DNA of 64,000 nt from assembly GCA_018398585.1 (NCBI GenBank), contig JAGTTD010000009.1, positions 9,181,193 to 9,245,192 on the forward strand. Reading direction: 5' to 3'. Under the pieces are notes generated by a model. That model had not been told where the DNA came from, ran no database searches, and worked only from the letters and a program-made list of their open reading frames with translations. Both the position numbers and the translations under genes were made by a program. The first letter of the stretch is position 1; every line of letters starts with the position of its first letter. Positions 43,501 to 56,218 of the stretch are shown piece after piece. The stretch comes from Simmondsia chinensis (taxonomy: Eukaryota > Streptophyta > Magnoliopsida > Caryophyllales > Simmondsiaceae).

Positions 43501-44520
43501 TACAAATTTCTTCTTTTGTACCGTTGAAAACAAATACAAATTTAATATGTTTTAATTATCGATGAAATAGAATATGCTAGAGAAAAAAAAAAAAAAAATT
43601 AGGGCAGAATAATGCAATGGAATATTTATCAAAAAATAAATAGATCAATGCAATGGAATCAATAAATATAAGCTAACTAATCTAAGCATAGCTGGAAGGT
43701 GAAGTTTCCAACAATAGTTTACAGTGTTACCATATAATTATCTCATGGTTTATGTAAATTCTTTTGAATTTGAAGTGTGGATAATACATGAACTCATCCC
43801 GTATCTTTTGCTAAAATTATATTAATATTAAGACTGAAAATTATTGATATTCGAACTTGTAACAACTCTACCCACATAACTTTAGTACGGAGTAAAAAAC
43901 AAGAACAAACTACTTTCAACATTTGAGATTTTGTGGCTTGTTGGATTATGCAATGAAATTATTACGTTTTATAATATCTTATATAAATCTAGCCCTAAGT
44001 TTACTTCAGACGAGAATATTTCTTCTCATTACTTTTTATTTAGAATGGTTTTATTTATGAATTTGACATAATTGTATTTAAATTTAGGGAAAAGAATATA
44101 TAAGGAGGAAGAGAAGATTAGAGAGAAATACGAGAAAAGGAGTAAAAAAGAGCAGGAGGAGAGGAAAAGAGTTTAGGAGAAGATTGATAGAACTAATTTG
44201 GTTCTTGTTACTCCATATATCAAGTAGTACAAGTATTTATAACTTATATAGTATCCTAACAACATAACAAGCAATACTAACTATTCCTAACTAACTAACC
44301 ATGTAACTATTTATATGTACAACTCGAACTACAATTATTCTAACTACTATGTAAGCTACTAGTTGTATCAGGATTAAACACCTAAAAATATTTAAAAAAT
44401 ACACAATAATAATAACAAACCCACTACCTCAAGGCCTTCCGTATAAGCAGGGCCCGGGAGGAAAATATTTTAAAAATAATTTTCTAAATATTAAAAAAGA
44501 TAATGAAAATAATACCGAAA
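43501..44520. other. Intergenic DNA, no gene recognised
   Basis: AT-rich. A poly-A run lies at 43584-43598. From about 44080 to 44400 a purine-rich leader-like stretch (GAGGAAGAGAAGATTAGAG) and CTAACTA repeats resemble part of an LTR, but ends were not found. Confidence 0.4.
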
Positions 44521-44551
44521 TGCCCAAACAAATGTAAAGAACGATTCCGAT

Positions 44552-44706
44552 TTTGCCTTGCTTTTCAGTTCTCTTAGGTGTCTATTATTTCGTGTTTCTA
44601 TTCTCATATTTTATTCGGGTTCTCTTAAGCCTCGCTTATTCGAGTTGCCTATTTTGTATTGCGAGTTTGTATTAACAAAAAAAAAAAAAAAAAAAAAAAG
44701 ACAATA
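44552..44706 (+). mobile_element. Very short 5'-truncated LINE with 31-bp target duplication
   Basis: A 31-base sequence starting TGCCCAAACAAATGTAAAG (44521-44551) recurs at 44707-44737 with two substitutions. Between them is a LINE 3' tail (TTTTGTATTGCGAGTTTG) ending in 22 A residues. It also resembles the tail at 33160-33209. Confidence 0.85.
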
Positions 44707-45147
44707 TGCGCAAACAAATGTAAAGAACGATGCCGATGAAACAAAAGATATCTGGGGGCGACATCTAGCGGTGATTAGCAAGACAGCATGCGGATGGGAC
44801 CCACTGCCACATGGGCATATGCAATTATTGGTTTTTAATTTTTATTTATCAGCATTATTATTGGTGTATTTTTGGAACATATTAATTATTTTATTGGTGT
44901 TATATTTGTGTAGAAAAAATAAAAGGATGAAGTGGCGGGGTCTGATAGGTTTGTTGCTGTTGCTTAGCTCACTTGATTCCTTCCACTCACATGCACGACA
45001 CACCCAGCCAACATACTAATGCACCTTCTCCACTATTACTCGGATTACCTGTCAATTGTTTAACTGTAAGTTGGAGTTTAATATAAGTTAGACATGTTCT
45101 AATAGAATTTGAGGAATGGTAAAAATATATTACCTTCTATTTAATGA

Positions 45148-45274
45148 TCATCGGAAACAACCCCTTGCTAGGGTATTTTTCTGATGGTGTAAGGCTGCAT
45201 ACATCCTATCCCCCAAGACCCTACTCACGCGGGAGCCCTTGGGGCACTATGCTTCCTATTGTTGTTGTTGTTGT
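45148..45274 (+). mobile_element. AU-like SINE 3' part with (GTT)n tail and 16-bp target duplication
   Basis: ACCTTCTATTTAATGA (45132-45147) and ACCTTCTGTTCAATGA (45275-45290) flank a body with CGGAAACAACCCC, GGTGTAAGGCTGCATACATC and CCCCCAAGACCCTAC. It ends in four GTT repeats, the AU SINE 3' signature. Confidence 0.75.
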
Positions 45275-45441
45275 ACCTTCTGTTCAATGAATGGCGAAAA
45301 ATTCTATGCGACGGAAAAAAAATTGATGCTTTTATCAATAGTTCCATTATTTACTACAAGAAAAATCAAGAATTTTTATCATGCATTGTTTGTGTGCTTC
45401 CTTGATTTGAAGCATAAAAGGTCGTAGCAAACTGGCCAAAG

Positions 45442-47603
45442 TTGGTACCATACAAGGTGCTTTGTGATCTGCCTCTCATGCCGAGATTGCAGAGGTTGTT
45501 CATCTCTTCTTATATTATGCAAAGCTTATATGATAATATGCTGAACATCATTCTCCAAATAGTGTCATGTCACATCCTATTGATTTTAAAGTTTAGATAC
45601 AGCTCAATTATTGTCATCCATGGTTTGCTTCTAAGTTTAAGAATGTATGAATTGGCCTTTATTAAGATGCAATCAATCCATTTCGGCTCCGTTTGTTTAG
45701 GAAAAAAACTACATTCTAGGAAGTGATTTTCCTCTTTTTCGTTGTTTAGCGCAAGATTGGTGACGGAAAACCTTTTCCTTCAAACGGGGAAAAATGAGTT
45801 CCCTTTTAAAAGAGGGAAAATCATCATTCCGAATAATCTAGAACATGATTTCGATAATATATAAGTATTCTCATTAGATTTTTCCTAAAAAATGCTAACA
45901 CGGCATATGATTTCGGTCATGTTTAGATAGTTTTTACATCAATATATGATGAACTTTTCATCATAATTTGCTAAAAATATAGACATGGCTTGTAAATATT
46001 AACGTAATTATGTATTATATTAGCACTTTTATATTTGGTCAGATTCTTATAAAAATTCATCAAGTTTTGATGTATGGTACCTGAGTGATAAAATATTCAA
46101 CTTTAGGGTACGTCATTATATACATCTAAATGTCAGGATATGTAATAAATGCTCAAACCTCAGGGTATCTTAGTAATAACTCTATCACCCCACAGAGTCT
46201 AAATAATTTCAAATATATTATATTGTTATTTATATTATCCTATAACTAGGAATAAGATGATTGGTAAAAGATGATTCATTTAAAACAAGCAAGGAATATC
46301 AAAATATGAAAACATGTTTTCCATGGAAACAAACAACGGAAAACCTCAACGGGATTAGCATTTTCCATGGAAAACCTTTTCCAAAGGAAAATATTTTATG
46401 TGGAAAAAGTACTTCCGTTGAAACAAACGGAGCCTTCATCAATGGACCCTTCTTATTCTTATTGGCCAATGATAATTGTGACATACAATCTACCGCCATA
46501 GATATGCAGGAAGCAGTTGTAAATATTCTAAGTATAGAAATTCACAGCGGTAAGAATCCAAGTTTCAATATTGATGTTTTTCGGAAATCTCTTATTGATG
46601 AGTTGAAAATGTTATGGGAAGATGAGGTTGTCACATATGATATGTCAACAAAACAAATTGTTACCATGAAGTCGCCTCGTATGCAATATAAGCGACTTTC
46701 CTAGCTGTGGAAAGCAAACTATAAACCTCAAGTTTTCATAGTTCATGGACACATCAAAGACCTTCCATTTAAATTTGAGTTTATAAACATGCTACTTTGA
46801 TTTTTATCCTCTGCTTTTGCCAATGGATGATCATCCATACAATAGGCAAAGGCACGTTTTTATCAAGAATAGAATTGAGAGAGATCATCGACCCTCATTA
46901 ATAGGAGAGCAAATGTTATCTATACTACATTGTATTCTTGATACCACTTTTGGGGTGAGACTTACAAAAATATTAGGGAAGGAAATAATACTTAACCAGG
47001 TGAAGGAGAGCATATTTTGCGAATTGTCTTTTTGGCATACGAATTTGATTCACCATAAGCTTGATGTAATGCATATTGGAAGAAATTTGTTTTCTAGTAT
47101 ATTCAATACAGTTATCAATTTTGCAAGCAAAAAAGACACTATCACAGGTCAAGTAGAGCTGAAGCAAATTTGTTCTCACCTTGATTTAAATTTGGTGCAT
47201 AAAGGCGACAAAATATACAAACCACACACCTCATACATATTGCATAATGTTGAACCCATGATGCAGGCTGAATGGGCTAAAGCGTTCAAATTCCTAGAGG
47301 GCTATGCTTCCAACATTGCAAGATATGAGAACATTAGGAGGGCATAATAAAGGATATGAAAAGCTACACTATCATGTTTTTATGTAGAGATTATTACCTA
47401 TTGCAATTAGATACGTGTCGCCTAATCCACTGTGGGATACATTGACTGATTTATATCATTTTTTCCTAGATCTATGTAACTGTATGATGTGTGATAATTT
47501 GAAAGTATTACATCAGAATATTGTGAAGAATATATGTGAATTGGAGAAAAATTTTCCTCCAACATTTATTCATTCAGTGGATCATCTATCTAAATTGACA
47601 TAA
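45442..47603 (+). pseudogene. CACTA (TNP2-type) transposase pseudogene with DUF4218, split by a Harbinger MITE
   Basis: Pieces in order on the + strand: MPRLQRLFISS (about 45478); ASKFKNV...IGLY...DAINPF (to 45684); then, after the MITE, SLIDELKMLWEDEVVTYD (about 46588) and SPRMQYKRLS. Next come SIFCELSFWHTNLIHHKLDV and MHIGRNLF (about 47010-47095), IYKPHTSYIL and WAKAFKFLEGYASNIARY (about 47210-47330). Last is the DUF4218 segment RLLPIAIRYVSPNPLW to ICELEKNFPPTFIHS (47390-47590). This is the order in En/Spm TNP2-like transposases. Stops (for example TGA in KNV*IGLY) and several frame changes show it is dead. A TACTACAAGAAAAATC at 45352 resembles a mutated CACTA end, but the transposase is too incomplete to link them. 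The DDE core is too decayed to judge catalytic residues. Confidence 0.75.
45685..46434. mobile_element. PIF/Harbinger-type MITE, copy 2 (750 bp) inside the CACTA transposase
   Basis: GGCTCCGTTTGTTT at 45685 and AAACAAACGGAGCC ending at 46434, flanked by TTC on both sides. It shares subterminal motifs with copy 1 (TGACGGAAAACCTTTTCC, CCCTTTTAAAAGAGGG, CCATGGAAAACCTTTTCC). It interrupts the transposase reading right after DAINPF. Confidence 0.85.
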
Positions 47604-48825
<1,222 letters not shown>

Positions 48826-49128
48826 AATTGTTTTTACTTTTATTTTTTGTTCAATTATTAAATAAGATAATTTGTTTAACTCTTTTTACATCCACTTTAT
48901 TAAATATATTCAAATAAAGTTAAGATAATACTTTACCCTTTCCATTTTATCCCTCTTTCCATCCTACGAGCAGGGCCGAACATAACCTCAAGCAACTGTT
49001 TGGGGCTCCAAGTTTTTGAGGTTATAGTTAAATATCAATTCTTAATGTTTATAAATTTTATAATTAAAATTAGTATAATATATTATAAATGAATGGCCCT
49101 TTTATAATTTTTATTTGAGGTCTTGAAA
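48826..49128. other. Short AT-rich spacer
   Basis: No gene. The phrase GCAGGGCCGAACATAACCTC...GGGGCTCC (48970-49010) is unassigned. Confidence 0.4.
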
Positions 49129-49147
49129 ATATTCGACAGTTATCAAA

Positions 49148-49380
49148 GGAATATACCTAATACCTCAAGCGCTCCCGCCTACACAGGGTCGGATGGGCGG
49201 ATGTACACAGCCTTCCCCCTTCAGGGTGTTAACCTGAAAAGAGGCTGTTTCCCAGTGCCCCCAACCTGAGGGTGAGGACTTCCCAGGAGGTCATCCATCC
49301 TGGTACTATTCTCGCCCAAGCACGTTTAACTTCGGAGTTCTAATAGGATCTGATGGCGGCATGTTGGTGATCTCTTTGGT
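49148..49380 (-). mobile_element. 5S rRNA-derived SINE, copy 2, antisense directly upstream of gene B
   Basis: In complement: AGAACTCCGAAGTTAAACGT, GCTTGGGCGAGAATAGTACC, AGGATGGATGACCTCCTGGG, then the same tail as copy 1 (AACAGCCTCTTTTCAGG, GAAGGCTGTGTACATCC). TATTCGACAGTTATCAAA (49130-49147) and TATTTCGACGGTTATCAAA (49381-49399) are the target copies. Substitutions in the C box (GGATGGATGACC) and A box suggest it is older than copy 1. Confidence 0.85.
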
Positions 49381-49399
49381 TATTTCGACGGTTATCAAA

Positions 49400-49488
49400 T
49401 GAAGCATAAATCTAACCTCTATTTATACCTCTCTCTCTTCACCACCACCTTTCCACACCTCCCCTTCATTTTCTCTCTCCTCCCATCA
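49400..49488 (+). promoter_or_regulatory. Core promoter / 5' leader of gene B
   Basis: CTATTTATACC at about 49419-49429 is a TATA-like element about 65 bases before the ATG and only 20-30 bases from the SINE target copy. The CT-rich leader (CTCTCTCTTCACC) follows. An in-frame ATG at 49399 exists. It would add 30 residues encoded by this leader and lies upstream of the TATA-like element, so 49489 is preferred. Confidence 0.5.
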
Positions 49489-52400
49489 ATGGCGGAAAAT
49501 CAACCGTTCCTCCCTCGCCGCACCAAAACATACTCTCGAATCCTCTCCCACGCCAGCGATGAGCTTTCTTCTTTCCGATCATGTCTCCGCTGGATGTGCG
49601 TCGACCAATCGGACCTCTTCACCACCGTCGTTTCCTGGTCTGTGTTCCTCCTATTCGGTATTGCCGTGCCGGCATCCTCGCATTTCGTTCTGGCGTGCTC
49701 GAGCTGTGATGCGCGCCACCACCGCCCCTACGACCTGGTGGTGCAGGTGTCGTTGAGCAGCATAGCGACGGTTTCGTTTGTGTGCTTGACAAGGTTCGTG
49801 AGGAAGTATGGATTGAGGAGGTTCTTGTTTTTTGACAAGCTTGTGGACGAGAGCGAGACGGTTAGAAGGAATTATACAAACCAGCTCAATGTACGTTGAA
49901 TTTCTTGATTAACTTCTCTCATCATCGATGTTGCTTGAATTTGAATAATTTGTTCATTTTTTTTTATCGCAGATTTTGAATGTAGTTTCCTCTGCTCCTT
50001 GCATTTTGTTATGTGATCTTTCGAAGTCATTGATTCCTTAGCTTTTGAATATATTCGTATATGTGAGATGATAATGTTATTGTTAAGATAAAGTTTTTAA
50101 TATTTTTTGATACTCGTGTAAAATTTTAAAATTTTCTTACCATTATTTGTTATAAGTTCATATTATAATTCTGATAATAGCAGTACTCTATTGAATATTA
50201 AATTATAACATGACGGGATTATATGACTATTTACTTCTCGGAGTATAATATAAATTCACTTTTTTCTTTCTTTTTCTTATATGACGACCGGCCGAATTTT
50301 ATGTTTTTGATTGATTTGATTGGCTGGTTTGTTCTTACTTGCATTTTGTTTTTGGTTTTCCTTCTCATTCGGTCAAGTTTTGGACTGCTTTCGTATATGT
50401 TCATTAGTGTCACGACTTGAGATTCTTTGTATATGTCTGAAGACGGTGTAAAAATCAGTTACACTAATACTCTCGAATGACCAAAATCAAGTAATATTAT
50501 GCATAAAAGTATGTTTAAAAGAAATTTTTGTTATATATAGGGTTATATTACTGCCAGGATAAAAATGTTAATATAAAAGTAACTTCATAAACTTTTTTTT
50601 GGCTGTAATTCACTACATGGTTTAATAATAAATTATACAATTTTAACTTTGGATTGGTGGAATGGCAAATAAAATAACCAAGGGAGCTAAATGATATTTC
50701 CTAAATTTTCTTTGAGAATTAGCAATGTAAAATTTGCGGTACAATAGTCGACATTTCACGAAGAGATCCACAAGACACACCGAATTGTGAAGAAAGGGTT
50801 ATATTTCTTAAATTAATATAGCACTCTTATATTATTAAGCATTATTTCACAAGAAGTATTAATGACACAATATTAATTTGATAATGACACAATATACTTA
50901 AATTACATAAAATAATATTAATTTATTATTTTGAAAGAGTGGACCTGAACATTCTATGGCTATAGATGCTTCTACGACAAACATGACAGCATTAAATCCC
51001 AGATTAGATGCTTAAAGATCATGGCATTGCACCTTGTAGGACCCAAAGTTCATATATTCATTAAAAGTATGTTGTATACTATAATATCATGGAACTGATA
51101 TCTAGGCTTCCTTTGGAAGATGCTATAGTGGACCAGTGTCATACTAGGCTTCTCTATATGCTAGCTTTGACCTTATTGGGCAACCTACTTTTGGGATCTA
51201 GTGATTTTTGTATTTTTGGTCTATGCATGGTGTGTCGTTTATAGGTCTTTCCAAGGCTAATTAGTTGCTCCGACGTCACCCTCCATCATTGAGGGTAGGA
51301 CCATTGTGGCGGACTTCTTTCCAAGCAGGGCTTCTCTTCACGTCTAACTTTGATTTCGGTGTGCAACTTGGCTTTCTGGTCTAGTTCTCTTTTGACTTAT
51401 TTTGGATATTTTTGCTTCCTAAATCTCTTTGATCTTTTCGAAGGATTTCTCCTCCCTCTTAATTTAAAAAAAAAAAAAAAAAAAACCTTGTCATCATTTA
51501 CCAGTATATATATGTATATATATATTTGATAAGACATTGTTTTCATATGTTTCTAAGTTTTTCTAAATACATATGTAAAGCTTAAAACTGGCCAATAAAT
51601 TAATAATGGGTGAGCTTTTATTTATTTATTTTTAAAGCCTACGGCTCTTAATATTTGGGGAAATAGTTTTTTTGAAAATATTGTTAATTTTTGTGTTATT
51701 TCAAACTTTGGCTCACCAAAAACTCTTAACTTTACAGCCTTGGCTTTCTCATAATGGGTGCATGCATGCAGAGATCACTAAGACTATGCCTCTACTTCGT
51801 GCTCCCCTGCTTCCTTCTAGAATGCGCCTACAAAATCTGGTGGTACGCATCAGGAGCCTCTCAAATCCCCTTCTTGGGCAACCCCATACTCAGCGACGCA
51901 ATCGCCTGCGTGCTTGAGCTGCTATCTTGGTTGTACCGCACCACCGTGTTCTTCCTAGTGTGTGTGCTCTTCCGTCTTATCTGCTACCTCCAGATCCTGC
52001 GATTGCAAGACTTCGCCACTGTGTTCCAGGTGGACTCCGATGTGGGGTTAGTGTTGATGGAACACCTAAGGATAAGGAGACACCTGAGGATCATAAGCCA
52101 TAGGTATAGGGCGTTTATAATGTCGGCGTTAATTTTGATTACTATAAGCCAGTTTATGGCTCTTCTTTTGACTACCAAGTCCCACGCTGATGTTAACATC
52201 TTCCGTGCTGGTGAACTTGCGGTAATTTTCCTCCCTTTTTTTTGTTTTTTTTCATTTTGAATAAGAAAAATGATAAATGCACTAAAAAATACACCTAATA
52301 ATTTCTCTAATATAGATGGTATAAAATCATTGAATTATTAAAAATAATATTAATTAGGCATTTGGTCATAAACTAATGACCTCTTATTATATATGTATGT

Positions 52401-54510
52401 TACTTACACTAGTTGGGTATTTATTTTAGGTATCTGTAACATTACTCTAAAGCCAAATGTATACGAAAAAGCACATTCAATTATGTATTCAGATATACGT
52501 AGTATAAAAATATCGAATTATAGAAATAAATAATACACTAATGTGCAGCCCTATAAGTACCTAAAAATGTATGGTACCAGCTCATATATATTCATTTTTA
52601 TATAGAATAAGTATATTGATTTTTATTATAAATATTTAATATTAGTTTTTTAAACCTATTATAATTTGACTAATCATTAGATATTTTATTTAAGTATGTA
52701 AAGGGTAATGCTGTTATGAGAGTAAAATTATCAAGGTCTATTAGAATATAAAACTCTCCTTTGATAATATCAGACCAAATTTATAAAATTTTGTGACTAT
52801 TATTTACAGTAAATTAAATTATTGTGATTAATATTGTTAGTCTTGAGCAAATTCTAAAGACTAAGCGTGGTTATTGAAATGAAACGCATGCAGCTATGCT
52901 CGATGACACTGGTGACGGGATTGATGATACTACTACGCAGCGCCACCAAGATCACCCACAAGGCTCAGGCCATCACCTGCCTTGCCGCCAAGTGGCACGT
53001 CTGCGCGACCATTGACTCCTTCAGCGTTACCGAGTCTGAAACCGCCTTGGCTCACACCAACACCGCCCCTGCCACTGCAAACGCTGCAGCGAGCTTCGCT
53101 GAGGCGGATAACAGTGGTGGGGTGTCGTCAGACGGGGAAGATGCCGGAGATGAGGAAGATGACGTGGATAATACCAAGCTTATCCCTGCTTATGCCTACA
53201 GCACTATCTCCTTCCAAAAAAGACAAGCTCTTGGTATGTGCTTAGTTAATTATGTTTTTCTTTTTGAAATATATTTAATTTTTTATGAATTAATGATAAA
53301 AGAATTTATTAAGTTTAATTTTAAAGCCTAGAATAGTTTCTTTAATAAATATTGTTATGTAAGTTTATAATAATTGTAATATTTTTCCAATGAAAAACTA
53401 AATTTCTTCTCTAATTTTTCGTTTTACATTAAAAGTTTTCTAAAATAACTGAAAAATACTCTATCTTTAAACCGACACTAATTTACAACAACCACAACAA
53501 ATAGCGTAGTGTCTCAATGAGACTCTTGCCCAAGTAGAGTTTGGAAATGTTAGATATACGCAACCTTACCCTACCTGTATCACAATCCTCGACCGTGACC
53601 TTGTCCTAACCTCGTCATGACAACACACCGAGACGCATAATTTAGTATTTTAATAAAAAAATATTTTTATGTTTTAATTTTACCCAAAATATTCTAGAAT
53701 GCTCTAGAAGCTTCAAGAATTACTAACGTGTAATAAATAGCTAAATAGTAATATTTACTTAGGATAATATCTAAACACATATGACAAGTCAAACTCCTTG
53801 GGGAATACTCGATGAGACACGGTTGTCCAATGGGAATATCCCTTGGGAGAATATGAGAACATGTGACAAAATGTATGTAGCCTTGCCTTAACTAGCAAGC
53901 TTGGCCGTGGCAATTAGTGGGTGCAGTTGGGGAGTTGAGGCATTCTAGAGTGTTCTTTTAGCCATTTTACCATGGACTAGCAATCCTATAAATAGGAGAG
54001 AATTTATGTAATGAGGAATAATCTAAAAATGAAATCAAATATCAAAAGTGAAGAGCAATTCTCTTACCTTTTTCTCATCTCCAAACTATTCTAATTTCTT
54101 TATCTTATCTAAAACCCTATTTCTCTATCTCATCTAAACTCTATCTCAATTTCTCTTTCTCATCTAAACTCTCAAAATCTATCAAATCTCAACCGAGTTC
54201 CATCCGGACTCAAGTCACGAATCTCGGGTTTGTGACAACGTGTTGTTGAGAGGTTGTTTGTGAATAAACCGAGCCTAATCTATTAATCAAGAAATGACTA
54301 AAATTAATTGTTTAAGCTTGGAGAATCCCTATATTCTTACTTACTTTTTTCTTTGCTTAATTTTTGGTGACAGTGACATACTTTGAGAACAACAGAGCAG
54401 GAATAACAGTATATGGGTTCATGCTAGACAGAACTTGGCTTCAACTTATTTTTGGTATTGAGTTGTCTCTTGTCCTCTGGCTCCTTGGCAAAACTGTTGG
54501 TATTTCTTAA
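49489..54510 (+). CDS. DUF3537 / gustatory-receptor-like membrane protein, gene B (4 exons)
   Basis: Exons are 49489-49890, 51772-52221, 52894-53233 and 54374-54510. Donors are GTACGT, GTAATT and GTATGT; acceptors all end in CAG; phases are 0, 0 and 1, identical to gene A. The product is about 442 residues. Conserved text shared with gene A: HASDELS.FRSCLRWMCVDQ, RKYGLRRFLFFDKLVD, RSLRLCL.FVLPCFLLECAY, LQILRLQDFATVF, IRRHLRIISHRYR, ITHKAQAITCLA.KWHVCAT and WLLGKTVGIS at the end. About seven hydrophobic segments are in the same places. The exon 3 loop is longer than in gene A and Ala/Thr-rich (TANAAASFAEAD), then the shared DAGDEEDDVDNT. Function is unknown, and sensing or channel activity is only proposed for the family. 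No lesion is seen. Codons and introns look ordinary, so this is probably the less disturbed copy. Confidence 0.9.
49891..51771 (+). other. Intron 1 of gene B
   Basis: AT-rich, 1881 bp. About 50940-51485 is a retroposon-like segment ending in an 18-base poly-A (51466-51484) after CTTTTCGAAGGATTTCTCC, probably a truncated LINE 3' end. A (TA)n-rich tract lies near 51500-51525. No coding region is seen. Confidence 0.5.
53482..54290 (-). mobile_element. AU-like SINE, antisense, split by a solo LTR (intron 3 of gene B)
   Basis: ACAACAACCACAACAAATAG at 53487 and ATACGCAACCTTACCCTACC (53556-53575) are the complement of the AU 3' region. After the LTR, GTTGAGAGGTTGTTTGTGAA and ACCGAGCC (54243-54275) continue the complement (GTAGAGAGGCTGTTTCC, ACCCTCGGC in the consensus order). 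Confidence 0.6.
53578..54237 (+). mobile_element. Solo LTR, 660 bp, ACCTG/ACGTG target duplication, nested in the SINE
   Basis: Ends TATCACAATCC (mutated TGTCACA) and GGTTTGTGACA are inverted. A TATA box (CTATAAATAGG, about 53988) and a CT-rich leader with TTTCTCTATCTCATC repeats follow in the order seen in LTR U3-R-U5. Five-base flanks 53573-53577 and 54238-54242 differ at one position. Confidence 0.6.
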
Positions 54511-55167
54511 GCCTCAAACTTTTTTTTTTGGGTCAAAAAACCTTAAAACTCTTACACTGTGTTCACAAAGCATTTATTTCTTTCATTTAAGGTCCGTTTT
54601 GTATCATTTTCCGGTTTTCGGTTTTAGGTTTTTGAAAATTGAAATTGGATTTTGGAAATGAATTCTTCTTACTCTTAGTATTTGCCAATTCCTTTTGCAA
54701 ATTAAAGAGCAAAAACGAGGAAAAAGTTTGTTTTTAACGTCTGGTTTTTGTTTCTAAAAAATAAAACTGAAAACAGAATACGTACCAAATAAGGCTTTAT
54801 TTATGTGTAATGTCTCTTCATCGTATATCTAGAGAGAGAGAGAGAGTTAAATGAAAAGACTAGAGTGCGTTTGCCCCTCCTTGATAGTGTGGAGAGATAT
54901 CGGGATTTTACATTCTTTTCTTCGTTAAAAAGAAAAAAAAAAAATCTCCCATACCGAAAATATTTAATATTTTCAGAGCACTTTGATTTGATTTATTTTG
55001 TAATTAGTATTAGATTCATGAATCCCATTACATTGAGTTGTTGAGCAGGCTGTATTTACGGCAATTGATTTGTTTGTTTCTTGTTGAACTTGCTGTTTTG
55101 TGCATGTTATTGTCCAATTTCACCTTTTCATTACTTTACACCATCCATATGGATCCATCAATATATA
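54511..55167. other. 3' flank of gene B with a MITE-like repeat and an (AG)n tract
   Basis: About 54592-54796 has inverted ends AAGGTCCGTTTTGTATCATT and AATACGTACCAAATAAGGC, a MITE of the class seen at 34040 and 24440. A short (AG)8 microsatellite lies at 54831-54845. It probably includes the gene B 3' UTR. Confidence 0.45.
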
Positions 55168-56218
55168 TGTTGGAAAAATAATATTGTAATATCAATGTCG
55201 CTTCGTGGACAACTTTAAGAAATATAAGTAAAACAGAATTTAAGCAAAGGAAATAAAGATCGCTACCGTGATGCAGAATTTACTACAGCTTTAAAGTCGT
55301 TTATGCCCCACACTAAAACAATAGGACCAACGGGCACTCCAAATCAACTACACAAGGAATATATGTTGTATAGGTTGATTCTTATTCTTGATGTCTGTTC
55401 AATTAAAAGTGTTAGAAAAATTGACGAAGATACTCAAGTATAGCAACAAATGAGAGAGTAATTAGAAACATCTTACAAACTAATGATAAAACAGCGAATC
55501 TGAAACTAATAGCAGTATCAATTGCAGCACAAAATATAGCAAAACTCGTTACGGAAAATGCAGGAAAAATTGTAGTGAGATTCCACTAAAATTTTGGCAA
55601 AATTGCAGCAAAGAATTTAGTAAAAATTTAGCAAAAAAATGTAGTGGAAAAACAACGAATATTACCTGAACCCAGCAATCAAATAAATAATACTGAAAAG
55701 TGGAGAAATTGATTAGAATATTGAAGATAGGCACCGTGGCAAGAACCACTATCCTAAAAGATGATTTCGCTGCTGCTTCGGTGCACACAATATAACTGGT
55801 GGCCGTCCTCCAAGATTAATGCGATTCGACTCTTAATGTACACTTGTTAATCGTCGGATAGGAGTGCCTAAGAACTTTGCCCAAAATTTGAGAGGAAAGA
55901 GATCGAGAATGAGGAGAAAAGGAGACAGGGATTAGTATGTTGTTCTTTCTGATCAATTTTTAGGGTGTACAGCACAATATTTATACCATTGCAAGGGGTT
56001 AGAAAATGGTACATTAATGGATGTAATGAATTACAACGGTCAAATAACGGAGGTAATAAATTACAACGGTAAAATAATGGACGTAATAAATTCCCAACAA
56101 CCATATTATTAATTAATTCCAACGGTCACAATTTTAATGACCCTAAATGGTTAGTAATGGGTCTTGAAAAATTATTTTCCCATTATACTTAAAATTAGCT
56201 TGTATTATTTTTTCAACA
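55168..56218 (-). mobile_element. LTR (1051 bp) of an LTR-retrotransposon derivative, - orientation
   Basis: TGTTGGAAAAATAATATT at 55168 and TATTATTTTTTCAACA ending at 56218 form TGTTG/CAACA ends. Directly to the right, ATCCCCCACAAAG is the complement of a polypurine tract (CTTTGTGGGGGAT). The element therefore runs on the - strand and this is its 3' LTR. Part of the LTR (about 55425-55815) recurs at 60728-61117 in the same orientation. Confidence 0.7.

Noticed and set aside
45352..45367. TACTACAAGAAAAATC as a definite CACTA left end of the transposase pseudogene
   Set aside because: The first base pair differs from CACTA, the expected subterminal repeats are absent, and no right end was found. 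It is only noted as possible.
49399..49488. Upstream in-frame ATG of gene B as the true start
   Set aside because: It falls in the SINE target copy and upstream of the TATA-like box. The 30 added residues translate the CT-rich leader, and gene A has no equivalent.
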